Assembly (NCBI GenBank): GCA_021234155.1
Contig: JAJEKV010000004.1
Location: forward strand, 14,292,716-14,356,715
DNA from: Isoetes taiwanensis
Taxonomy: Eukaryota > Streptophyta > Lycopodiopsida > Isoetales > Isoetaceae
DNA: 64,000 nucleotides
Direction of reading: 5' to 3'
Of the stretch, positions 54,090 to 64,000 are shown one piece after another. The notes under the pieces are model-generated. The model saw only the letters and a program-made list of their open reading frames with translations. It did no database searches and was not told the origin of the DNA. Position 1 is the first letter of the stretch. The number at the start of each line of letters is the position of its first letter. Position numbers and translations under genes: made by a program.

Positions 54090-56020
54090 AGGCACACCAG
54101 AAGGCTTTAGCAAGGTCAAATTGATTAAGGCTTGGTAATTGATTTAGGCTGCAGAAAGGTATTTTATGCTACATCCAAATGACGAGGTCGGAACACTTGA
54201 CGTGTTTTAAAGAGCAGAATGGAACTTAGAAGCAGAGAAGAGAAAGGGAAAAAGGACTAACCGCGAGTAAAAGAAAAAAACTGCGGTATCTGACGGAATG
54301 GATTGGCTATGAGCATGCAAAGGGCACTACGCTGCTATGGCTTTAGAGATAGTGGGTAAGTATACCATACCCCATGAATCTGTCGGAATAAGAAAAACAA
54401 ATGCACAGAAAGAGGGCCAGATTAAACTTAAAGAATCAGTCAGACAAGCACTAGAGTAAGAAAGAGAAATAAAAGACAGGGAAAAAAATGAAGAAGAAGA
54501 AATGGGTTTATGCTTCTGGCGGTCAGGCTTGTAACCGAAGCAAGAAAAAAAAGAATTGGCAGACTGGATCGGCGGGTACGAGATCATAAAGGGAGTTGAG
54601 AAAAGAAGACATTAAAGAAATGTTTGAAATTCAAGGCGCTGCAGAGATGGATCAAAAGGGCTTGTCTCTGTTATAAATCATAAATCTGTGTGCCAATCTC
54701 ACATAGTCCGGTTTGATTCTTCACAATCTGGCTTGTTCAGAGAACCCGTTTGAATTCGCATTCCTGCGCAGTAAATGCCCAACTGATTCATAATTTCGGG
54801 CCGGGTTAGGGCTCTTAAGTAAATGGGCGATTTTTGAGAATGCTTAAGCTTGAAAAACCGGCCGTAGGTTGGAGCTTAAAATTGGAACTAGATCAAATGA
54901 TGCAGATGGAGGAGATCTTGCTTGTTGGGTTGAATTGGGTGCAAAATTGGGAGGAATTGGAAACGGTTTGGAGGGTAAATTCGATGGGATTAAAGTCAGG
55001 ATTTGCTGGCTAAATTGAGAAAAATGGGAAGATTAAAAATGGGTTGGTGCAGGGCCGTATCTGGTGGGTTGGTGCAGGGCATGGCACCGGATTCTTGCAT
55101 GGAAAGCAGCATCAGACATCTTTTTATTTTTTTTTGGGTAATGGAATCTTGAATAGAATTTGTCATCCTTCAAAAATACGATTCATGACCTTTATTATCT
55201 TGTACTTCAAAAATACGATTCTATGACCTTTATTATCTTGTGGTAGTCATAAATTAAGTATTTGTAGATTTTATTTTTTGCATGAGTTCTTGTCATTAGT
55301 GTTGTTGGCATGGGAATTTTTTTTGTTTAACAATTGCCAAAAGTAGTATTGTAGTATGCATGATGGTGATAAAATGTTGATTAGCATGTCATTAGATAAA
55401 ATGCAAAAAAAGATGTAAAAAGCGATATCATCAAGCACCAAGCTCGTTAATTGCATTGATTCATGGGTCCTTTTGCATAACCATGATCTCAATCCAAGAT
55501 TAAGGAATTCCATAAAATTACATCATGTTCTGGCATTTTATCAACACAAGTTGGGCATTTTCCCCATTATTACATAGCTACCATACATACTTTTAGCCAG
55601 GCGAAGATGCTCCATGAGTAAACAAGTTGTTCTCTGAAATAGATTGAGAAGGCTAAAGATGCATTGTGGAGATGACATTGTTTAAGATAGTTAAATCCGT
55701 TCATCAACAGAAGGTCATTTTGCAGCAGAATTTCTCCAGGAAACCCATTAATCATGATAAATGTGAAAATGATAAATAGTTGTACATGCAATGGAAAACT
55801 TAAAATATGCACAGAAATTTGCATCGTACTTTGAGTATGTAGAACATCTGTGTCTTCTGTTCAATCCAAAATCTTGAAATTGAAATATAGATATTAATGG
55901 GTATGAAGGACTGGCAAGAATTATTAGCAAAATAGTGCACAGACCTTTCTTATGGCAGAAAGCTGGAAAATGCAGGATGACCTTGCAAAAGTAGATGATG
56001 CCAATTGATAATTCAGAGTG
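54090..56020. other. Intergenic sequence without a recognised gene
   Basis: Contains a short direct repeat (AAAAATACGATTC ... GACCTTTATTATCTTG) at about 55170-55240 and a GGTTGGTGCAGGGC duplication near 55040-55080. Nothing else supported. Confidence 0.4.
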
Positions 56021-56030
56021 GTGTCTTTAA

Positions 56031-56320
56031 GATAGATAGATAGTATTTTAACGTCACGCCACTAGGCAGCATCCAACTGGACATGTGACCACACACCACA
56101 CTACATTGCTTGGTTGGGCCCTGCCCCCAACCACTTTACATTGCGTCTGTGGGTTTTGACACCCAACAGTTCATACTACATTGCTTGGTTGGGCCCTGCC
56201 CCCAACCACTTTACATTGCGTCTGTGGGTTTTGACACCCAACAGTTCATAGTGCGATTACAGGGGCGCCTCGGCTTGAGACCTATAGTTGCTAGACCTAA
56301 CCACTAGGCTAAACGCCTGC
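56031..56320 (-). mobile_element. tRNA-headed SINE with internal tandem duplication
   Basis: On the minus strand the head holds an A-box-like TAGCCTAGTGG (56311-56301) and a B-box-like GGTCTCAAGCC (56282-56272), spaced as in Pol III tRNA promoters. The body contains two identical 75-bp units and the 3' end is a (TATC)n tail (56043-56031). No ORF. The A and B boxes, short size and simple tail fit a plant SINE. The flanking duplication was not found. Confidence 0.6.
56100..56249. repeat. 75-bp perfect tandem duplication inside the SINE
   Basis: ACTACATTGCTTGGTTGGGC begins at 56100 and again at 56175; the two units are identical as read. Confidence 0.95.
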
Positions 56321-56366
56321 AAGTCACTCCATCATCCGAGTAGAAAGACGTATGTATATTGGCGTA

Positions 56367-56660
56367 AATTGGGCACTATATAAATGATCTACACCTGCAT
56401 AATTTTAGTCTTATTGTATGATTAACACTTCTAGCTTTAACATGTATAGCATTGGATATAACGAAAACAACAATTACAGAATCTGGAGGAGAAAGACAGT
56501 GCGTACCTGTTGGCAGAAGTTTCAACAGCCAGCAAAAGTTGGGCACTATATAAATGGGAGATCTACACCTGCATAATTTTAGTCTTATTGTATGATTAAC
56601 ACTTCTAGCTTTAACATGTGTACCATTGGATATAATGAAAACAACAACTACATAACTAGG
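56367..56660. repeat. Direct repeat pair of about 118 bp
   Basis: 56367-56481 and 56537-56660 both begin TTGGGCACTATATAAATG and share CACTTCTAGCTTTAACATGT, with a 6-bp insertion and a few changes in the second. Confidence 0.85.
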
Positions 56661-57702
56661 AGATTTTAAACAACTATGAGGTAACACCCAATCCTTTGCA
56701 AAGGCACGATTTGAGTCAACAAGTACTACCTGAAAGGTATTTTGAGAAGACTTATACATACTGCAAAATCAAGTCATTCAATTGTTGTGTTGTAATAGGT
56801 ACATTATCTAAATTCTAGGTAACAAATCCCAATTAAACCTAGCTAGTAGACCTAGCAATAAAATAACGCGCATTAATAATGCATATGCTGCTACACACAT
56901 TAATGATAGCAATGTGCATTCCTTGGTTAGGGAAGATATATGAAACGTCCCAGAGCTTTTTCCCTTTGAAGCTAATGCTGGCATGACTGACAAGACAAGA
57001 CAAATTGCATGATTTATCCATATTTTTTGACCATGTTTTATACAATCCCATGAAAATCAAAAACCCATTGTCTCTACCTATTGTATTTTACATTGTAATT
57101 TTCCTTTTTTCTTTTTTGTCCCCTTAAAAGTTTCTGGGCCGCAATCTATTTCTCTCCTTTATCGCCACGTTTTCGCTGGACAATGCTCTCCGTCGGATTC
57201 TGGTAACGTGTCTAGCTATGGCGGTGGATGACGTCTAACTTTGTTTTCTGGTCTCGGGCCTTCCGCACTGCGAATGCGAGCACAACCTCCATCCGGCCGG
57301 CAAAGGATGAGCAGCAGAATTCTCTGCAGCTTGAATTCGTGCAGCTTGAATTCGAGCTTGAATAATTTTGCAAGGTTCGCGATTTTTTGGCATGTGGTTA
57401 TCGATGTTTGGCGGCCATAGGTGTTCATATGGAGCTATTCCGTCCGGCTGGATCGGTATTTTCGTTAGTTTTAGAAGTTGTTGGAATTTCGCTGATACAG
57501 TTGGGCGCGGATTCGCGAGAGCTTGCTGGTCAGTGGTTGTGCGTCCTTTGCCAGCGAATTATAAAAGCGGCCGCATGGTTATTTATGTGAAGAAGCTTCC
57601 AGGCTCTGGCTATGGCGCACTCCAGGCTATGGCTATGGCTCGGCGGTTGTAGCTTGCTTTCCGCTTTTTGCCTAGCTGGATATAGCAATTTTTTGCGGAA
57701 TC

Positions 57703-57762
57703 ATGGCTGGCCCTGCATCTGCTGCAATGCAAGGCCGAAAATCCGCGCAAAACAAACCTCCG
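57703..57762 (+). CDS. Possible first coding exon of an unidentified gene
   Basis: ATG 57703 opens 20 codons (MAGPASAAMQGRKSAQNKPP) ending at a good donor (CCG|GTAAGTT). The upstream region is GC-richer than its surroundings, as for a leader. A candidate acceptor at 58676 (TTTTGCAG) leads only to a short frame. No protein family can be named. Confidence 0.2.
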
Positions 57763-57769
57763 GTAAGTT

Positions 57770-59240
57770 GTGGTGATGAGAACTTATTTTGGCTTCAATG
57801 CTCAGCTTTTTAAAGTCCTGAATCGAAAATTGCTTCTGTCTAATCGCCCAAAACATGAGGGCCTGTGTAAATCTTTAGGGAAATCAATTTTTCTGAGGGA
57901 GAAGGCTCTGTGCATTTACAATTTACAGGGTCGGAATTATGATTATATGCCCATAGACTAGAAATCCTTGACTGCAGACCCATAAATCGAGGCTCAGAGC
58001 ATCGAATCAGACTTTTCAACCCTTTCTCATTTAATGGGTTTGAAACTTAACTTGTGAATCTGCAAATCCGGCCCAATATTAGCCAAATGGGGCTGATTCA
58101 GTGCCCTCAGGGATGATTCAACCATATATTCACAGTTTCTGTGCAGAGATTAAAGCAGAAAATCCCATTCTGCTTTCCCCATTTTGCTGCCCAATCTTGA
58201 GAGTTCTGGTTCTTACAGTCCTTCAGAGACTAATCCGAGATTAGAATCCGCAGAACTTAACGTGGGCGTTAGGATAAATTGCAACTAAGATCTTTTAACC
58301 ATGGATGGTTATGTTCCAGTTATTGGGAAGATGAAGTTTTGCTAATCTGCAGATCCACGCATCTAAATGTGAATTCAGAGGAAGCTGACTCTATTACAGT
58401 TGATGCTTCAAATAGTAATAGCAGCTTATTTTTTAGCAATTCGTGTACAGAAGGTGATCTCTCTGATAGTCTGATGCTTCCAAAGTGTCGGATGACAGTT
58501 CTAATATGTCATTTCAGCCATCTTAATTGCGGCCCACTTTGAATCTGATAATTCTAGAAAATATGGCAAGAGATAGTACAGACCTCAAATTTATCTTGAA
58601 ATAACAACGAGGCAGATAATCTTCCCTTTCCAAGATTAGTGGTTTGAATTTGCTGAACATAATTGTCATTTTGCAGGCGCTGCATCTATTTATGATGGGC
58701 TTACCTCTGCTTTGGCGGTATAGGAAGAATTGGTCAATTTTGCTAGATAGAACTACAAGGTTGTTTTGAACGGTGCCATGATATTAAGCCTGGACAATGT
58801 TGATGATGTAGAAATTTTAAAGTACTTAAACTATAGGTGCTTGGCACATCGAATATGTTATACATCCAATTGATGAACACAAGATAAAATGTTAAACAAG
58901 GCACTTTGGCATTGTGTGTCGTCCTCTTGAATTTGAATCAGATGTGTTGGGATTTTTAGAATGGTGGTATAGGGAATGGAGATCTAGTTCTCTAGAAAGC
59001 TTTGAAAGCAATTGTAAAGTCTTTATCTACCCTATCTATTCATCAAATTTGCAATAAGGGAGTTTTTGAAGCGTGATTTGTTGGATTTGGACAAAATTGA
59101 TGACACATGTTAAAATAGGAATGCCCAATGGAAAACTAGGGTTGAAATATTGTTGATATTGAAATTAAACCAGGAATTAAACTAGGAATAATATTTTAAG
59201 CGATTATATATCATAAAACAATTGTCTGAAAATTCGCTTT
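57770..59240. other. Unassigned region
   Basis: Could be intron sequence of the preceding candidate exon. No domain or RNA gene recognised. Confidence 0.3.
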
Positions 59241-59368
59241 AGAAACACCAAAGTCAGCAGGCTTGATAAGGAGGTCCCATGCCTTTCTTCTTTACAAGGA
59301 GTTTAGAAACACCAAAGTCAGCAGGCTTGATAAGGAGGTCCCATGTCTTTCTTCTTTATAGGGAGTTT
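59241..59368. repeat. 64-bp tandem duplication
   Basis: AGAAACACCAAAGTCAGCAG starts at 59241 and 59305; the two copies differ at a handful of bases. Confidence 0.9.
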
Positions 59369-59506
59369 CGAATCTGATAGTCTATAATTTCGCCATGTTG
59401 AAATTCTTTGAAATACTTATAGGCCATCCCCCCAGCTTGGACTTCTTTACACCATTTTTAAATTAACACAAAAATCCCTTATGATAATTTTGGAAAAGAG
59501 AAAGGC

Positions 59507-59530
59507 CGCCGCGATAAATTTCTTGTAAAT
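59507..59530. repeat. Half-site of the 24.2-kb palindrome
   Basis: GGCCGCCGCGATAAATTTCT followed by TGTA is identical to the right half of the palindrome at 24186-24209. The left half is absent here. Confidence 0.7.
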
Positions 59531-61360
59531 CTAATTGAAATTCATACCCTCTTCCTGCTCCACATCCTTTAGCTTTGCAAAGGTGTTATTTAACTTCATA
59601 CACTCCTTGTTGCTGGGTCTGCACAGGAAGTAGTGGAAATAGTGAGAAAAGCCAGCAGTTTCTTACTCTTGGAACTATCTTTGACTATTTTTGGCACCAG
59701 CTAGAGGAATATAATAACTAAAGCTCAAAGCATCAAATTTCCTGTTCAACCCGAAGGTCCTCATGCTAACTGAAGTGGACTTCCATTGCACAAAGATGGC
59801 TGTCCTGTTTATTCTCAGCACTTTCTATTCAATACCTATTGTGGCGGCCAAAGACAAACTTTCAGCCAACAAGAGATGATTGGTGTCTTATGCAAAACTA
59901 ATTGCATATGGCAAGAAGGAGGAGCCAGAATGTCAAAGAAGGCACTGCTCTGCTGACAGATGAAACATAACAGAATTCAGACAAGAGAGGATGAAAAGGA
60001 CGCCATTTTTACATCAAAATTAAAGGTGATGGTCGAAATGGATGCCGCTCTTTAGCCAAAGGCAAAATGATGAATCGATAGCTTCAACCGGATTCCAAAA
60101 GAATACCATGGATTGAATCTAAAATCTTGCAGGAGGCTGCTGCACCAAGAATAAAAGCGGATCTACAAAAGACAATGCAAGAAACTAAAAATAACCCAGC
60201 TATTTTCCTATAATCGAAGCTGCCTACGGCTCTGCCGGTTTTAGAAGATGTTCCAGGCAACCCAAAAGACTAGGCGTCAAACTAGAGCATCTGAATAATC
60301 ATCAGGCCTAAAATTCGAAATGTATGTAGGGTCGAAATGCAAATGCCTCGTACCTAGCTCACAAAAAACTTGGCAACATGCATTACAGGGAAGAAAAGGG
60401 TTTCGCACCTTCAATCCATAACTTGTTATAACCACTAGAAGAAATAGAGATGCTTATCTGGAATGGCTGAGTCTGCCTCATTTGATTCGTAGCGCATAAG
60501 GCATAAGGTAGAAAAGAAATGCATGAGGAACCATGGATCCAATTTGCTGTAAAGTGCCTTGAAGAATTAGATTCACAATCAAGTAAACAACAACTAAGAA
60601 GCACAAACAAATTTCCAGAATGAAATGATGATATTGATGCAGACAGATTGGTTCCACGATCTAGTGGTACTGGATTGCAATGGCTTTTGTAGCAGGTAGT
60701 CTAGGCACGGCAGTAGCTTCTGGCAAAGCAATTGGATCTCAAACAAAAGAATTTCTCACACTTATTCCATTGGTATCCAAAGGAAAAGTTCAACCTGCAA
60801 GGAGATCAACATGTGATAGCAAATGAACCCAAAATAGCACTTCCATAAATTGATTCAATGAATAGATGGTAGCGTATGATCCAGAAATGATCGCCCTATT
60901 AACAGAGGTCAATAGATGTCGAAAATGGGAGGCACATCCCTAAAAATGGGCACGGGACACCAAAAGGGGAGAGATCTGATATGGCCGCACTAGCAAGAAG
61001 AAACGGGTTGTCTGCATAGTTAGGAGTTAGCAGTTAGTAGTTAGCTAACGGCTAACGCCAAAATCACGTGTAACTAGTTAGCTACAAAGTTAATAACGTG
61101 TTATTTTTTTGCCAAAAAAAATATATCAGATTTTAACAATTTGAAACATGATCTTGACTAATCTGATCATGCTGATTCTAAATATGCAATCAGAATTTGA
61201 AAATACTTACTCTAACATGCTAAAAAATCAGAACATACTCAAATATCGATGCGGAAGAAGAAAGATCTCGATACATGTCTAAAACATCTCAAGATACATG
61301 TCTAAAACCAATCATCTTACCTCGTCTTAAGGCAACCTAAAAAGCCATCGTCTCTTCTGA
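59531..61360. other. Unassigned region with GTTAGCTAAC-type words
   Basis: Near 61022-61090 AGTTAGCAGTTAGTAGTTAG and GTTAGCTACAAAG recur, and similar words reappear at about 61617-61635. No gene recognised. Confidence 0.35.
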
Positions 61361-61369
61361 AACCGATTT

Positions 61370-62630
61370 GGAGGAAAGATTGTGGCTCGAGAACTCATGA
61401 ATCTTGTGGCTTCATTGTAAATCCAAACAAACCAAGACCAAAACCAGAAGTAAAATTAGAGATTTCGCCAGATAAGCACAAGACCACAAAAGGTCAAGTT
61501 TTGTGCATATTTGGATTCGCACTCTGAAAACTCTGCAAATGGTTTTTTTTTTTTTCTAAATTGACGTCAGGCATGCATATTTTGGCCAAAAAAAAAACGG
61601 ACACAGACCTTTTTGTTAGTTAGTTAGCTAAACCATATAACGAAGTTACATTTTGGGGATAACGAGTTATCGATTACTAACCATGGTTGTTGTGCCATTG
61701 TAGTCTACTTGCCGTTCCATCCGGAACCAACCTTGCCAAGGCCAAAATGTTCTTTATCTAAAAACGAAATTCAGTATAGCCGCAAGCACAAAGGCGTTCT
61801 AAATAATCTCATTTTGGGTGGAAAAAACGATTGCAACTGTTAGAGACTGATTCCGTGCTGCTTAGAATCCCCTAAAAGCCACGCGGGTAGAAAACCGCGA
61901 TGACATGAGAGGCTTAACTGGCTGAAATGCAAACTCTGGCAAATTCCAAATTGCAAATCGTCAGCCGTCCCAAAGCAAGGCTGTCCAATTAAGGCCATAG
62001 TCGTCTTAAACCATGATGTTGCAAAGGAAGACGCCTTACGGGCAGCATAAAGTGTTGCAAAGGAAGACGCAGATTGAGACGTTGTGCCTCTTCTAAGCTC
62101 AATCCTGTAAAATGCTCACATATGATGCATCCAAAACCAGAAGCAAAATTAGACGGTGAATTATAAGCACAAGACCACAAAAGCCTATATTTCTCATATT
62201 TTAACCACAACACTCTGTATACTCTGAAATAAACTCTTATATAAACTCTAAATACTGTGAAATCAGGCATGCAGATCATTACTTGGAGATGGTGAAAACC
62301 CAACACAGACCTTCTTGTATTTCCTCTTCAAACCATATATTCGTGGATCGGGCAGGCTCCAGAGATCGATTACTGCTTGCTTTTGTGCCATTGCAATGCT
62401 CTAGCTTGCCGTTGCTGGCATAATTCAACCTTGCCATTACAAGATGTATTTTCCTTGTTTGCTGCAGCTTTCACTTCAAGGCGTAGAGCAGGCGTTCTAA
62501 TGATCTCATTTTGGGTCAGCAAATGTGGAAATGGATTCCGTCAATTTTTCAAATACCCCTACTTTGAATTAAACCACGGGTAGCATCCCGCGATTCTTCC
62601 TCATAATCGGCTGAATTTTTTCTCGGCTCG
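61370..62630. repeat. Diverged segmental tandem duplication, about 0.65-0.7 kb period
   Basis: Matching segments in order: CCAAAACCAGAAGTAAAATT (about 61438) with CCAAAACCAGAAGCAAAATT (about 62132); TTGTGCCATTG (about 61691 and 62377); AATCTCATTTTGGGT (about 61806) with GATCTCATTTTGGGT (about 62503); ACGCGGGTAGAAAACCGCGA with CACGGGTAGCATCCCGCGAT. Non-coding as far as I can see. Confidence 0.6.
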
Positions 62631-62639
62631 ACTCAAGTT

Positions 62640-63780
62640 CAACAAGGACTCGGCCTATCTTCCCCCAGATCAAATCTGTCCATGTGAACCCAAAGATAAT
62701 GCACCGCCATCCTTGATTACGAGACACTGGGAGAATGTAACGGGCAGCATCTTTGCCACGCTAAAAAAAAACGGACTTTTCTTGCCATGGCCAAATCAGG
62801 TGCCCTAAAACAGTATAAGGGCCCATCTCCATTAGGCTCTTTTTGGGGCGTTCCTGTGCCACATGGCAATTCCTGGCCATGCATTATTTTAAGCCCTATT
62901 AGTTTTACTGAGGCGAATTAGGATGACATGGCACAGGATTCGGCAAAATTTTCAGATGCTCCTTCACTCCATCTGAAAAACTGAAGTCGCCCTGGAGTTT
63001 GTTGTTTTTCCGAAGCTTTTTGTCTTGTAGCCAGTTTCCGCCATAGATTTCTTTCTTGTAGCGAGTTTAATCATCATCATGATTTTGTTTCTTGCTCCAC
63101 TTCGGAATACCTATTTTCAATGAAAATGGTCTTGATTTGGAGGCCTGTGCCTTTGCTTACGTGACAAAACCCAGAAACTGGGTTTTTCTGTAATGGGGAT
63201 CCGCCCTAAAACCGAAACGAATTAAGAAAACCTGCAAGAAGACAAGAAGACCGATATCTTGGAGAAAAGCACTGACCCAAATCCGCAGCTGAAAATTGGA
63301 GCTTATTAACGGTAACAAAAGCCGAAAGGCAGGGCCGAAGCAGAGCAATTGTGCAGGAGAAACAGGGCAAGAAACACGCGAAGGATCACAGAAGAAATAA
63401 GATGAAGGATTGATCGTTTTTGGAAGAGTGACCAAGCCAAGGGACCGTTTCTCTTCCCATCTCCGTGCCCATTTTTCACTGAATTTCTAATTTTCCCTGG
63501 CCTTAGATTTTTAAACTAGAGATCCGATGGTGTAAAATAAGCCACATCAGATTTTGATGACATGGAAATTACACGTGGATAGGGTAGAATTTGAGGAAAG
63601 ACGGTAGGCCCGGTAGGGCTGGTTTTTGTGCTAAAAAAACAAAACAGAGTCTAAATCAGAGTATAACAAAACACGTCAAGGCAAGTGGGTCTGCCTTCCG
63701 GCAGTTTTTCTGTCCATTCAAAACAAGAATGGCAAATAGCTATGCCAAAACCTGTAGAATCAGGTTACCTTGCCTTGACG
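62640..63780. other. Unassigned region
   Basis: No supported gene; only short frames. Confidence 0.35.
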
Positions 63781-63782
63781 TC

Positions 63783-63910
63783 GTGGAGCGGGAAGGGGAG
63801 GGCATTCTTGCCAGCCCCCTGACCTGCAGAATCCGGTCGCGCCTCAACGGCGCTCCTGGATTCTGCAGGTCAGGGGGCTGGCAAGAATGCCCTCCCCCTT
63901 CCCGTTCCAC
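63783..63910. repeat. Long hairpin / foldback element, copy 2
   Basis: Left arm 63783-63834 and right arm 63858-63910 pair almost perfectly over about 52 bp (one mismatch and one extra G) around a 23-base loop. Outer sequence GACGT...ACGTC extends the symmetry. Related to the imperfect hairpin at 14681-14793. Confidence 0.85.
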
Positions 63911-64000
63911 ATAACGTCTTGCACGAAAAAGCAGCAATACTAGCCATCACACCATCAGCAGCGCCATTGCATAAGACTATATAACACTCGACACCATACC

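Noticed and set aside
57368-57652. 94-residue ORF upstream of the 57.7-kb candidate exon
   Set aside because: Two overlapping frames of similar length, no domain, composition driven by GC-rich leader-like sequence.
1-64000. CRISPR array, rRNA or complete tRNA genes
   Set aside because: None found; tandem repeats present are microsatellites or short duplications typical of plant nuclear DNA.

Overview
This is nuclear DNA of a seed plant, most likely a gymnosperm or another lineage with a large repeat-rich genome. The clade is inferred from the mix of genes and repeats, not proven. The clearest host gene is a complete LHY/CCA1-type single-MYB circadian transcription factor (about 16.97-20.30 kb, +, six coding exons). 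Its candidate promoter carries G-boxes, a TCP site, an evening-element core and a TATA box. The second complete host gene is a JmjC ribosomal-oxygenase-like protein (MINA53/NO66 type, 36.01-38.56 kb, -, four coding exons whose phases all fit, 780 codons). Most of the rest is transposable elements, element fragments, pseudogene pieces and foldback repeats.

Layout. 0-4.7 kb: an intact-looking two-ORF LINE on the minus strand (LINE-A) with a fragment of a sister copy at the left edge. In LINE-A, ORF1 and ORF2 share a reading frame and are separated by a single UAG. 4.9-6.2 kb: a decayed Myb/SANT protein of the PIF/Harbinger accessory type. 6.4-6.8 kb: a serine-rich, possibly tail-anchored ORF. 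7.1-7.6 kb: a MITE-like element with perfect 131-bp inverted arms. 7.7-9.7 kb: a mosaic of broken gene fragments, including phosphoglycerate kinase (PGK) and the splicing factor SMU1. 10.1-11.5 kb: a frameshifted PIF/Harbinger transposase. 11.8-13.4 kb: a LINE ORF1 remnant between direct repeats. 14-14.8 kb: foldback elements. 15.5-20.3 kb: the LHY/CCA1 gene, followed downstream by three copies of a dispersed repeat. 25.6-26.4 kb: an old LINE reverse-transcriptase fragment. 31.5-35.3 kb: a second LINE (LINE-C, +) related to LINE-A, decayed, sharing its 3'-end stem-loop and pentamer tail. 36-38.6 kb: the JmjC gene. 40.8-47.3 kb: a full-length typical plant L1 bounded by a perfect 16-bp target-site duplication. 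47.5-48.1 kb: a small ORF with a duplicated 5' part and a poly(A) run. 52.0-54.1 kb: an L1 derivative with ORF1 and a poly(A) tail but no ORF2. 56.0-56.3 kb: a tRNA-headed SINE. 57-64 kb: mostly unrecognised sequence with tandem duplications, ending in a 52-bp hairpin that has a relative at 14.7 kb.

Two LINE lineages sit side by side. One (LINE-A and LINE-C) has an L1-type RRM ORF1, a C-terminal CCHC-like motif and pentamer tails. The other (L1) has a DUF4283-like ORF1, a zf-RVT-type C-terminus and a poly(A) tail. They appear to solve ORF2 expression differently: an in-frame UAG in LINE-A and a 17-nt ORF overlap in L1. All identifications come from reading motifs; no database search was run.
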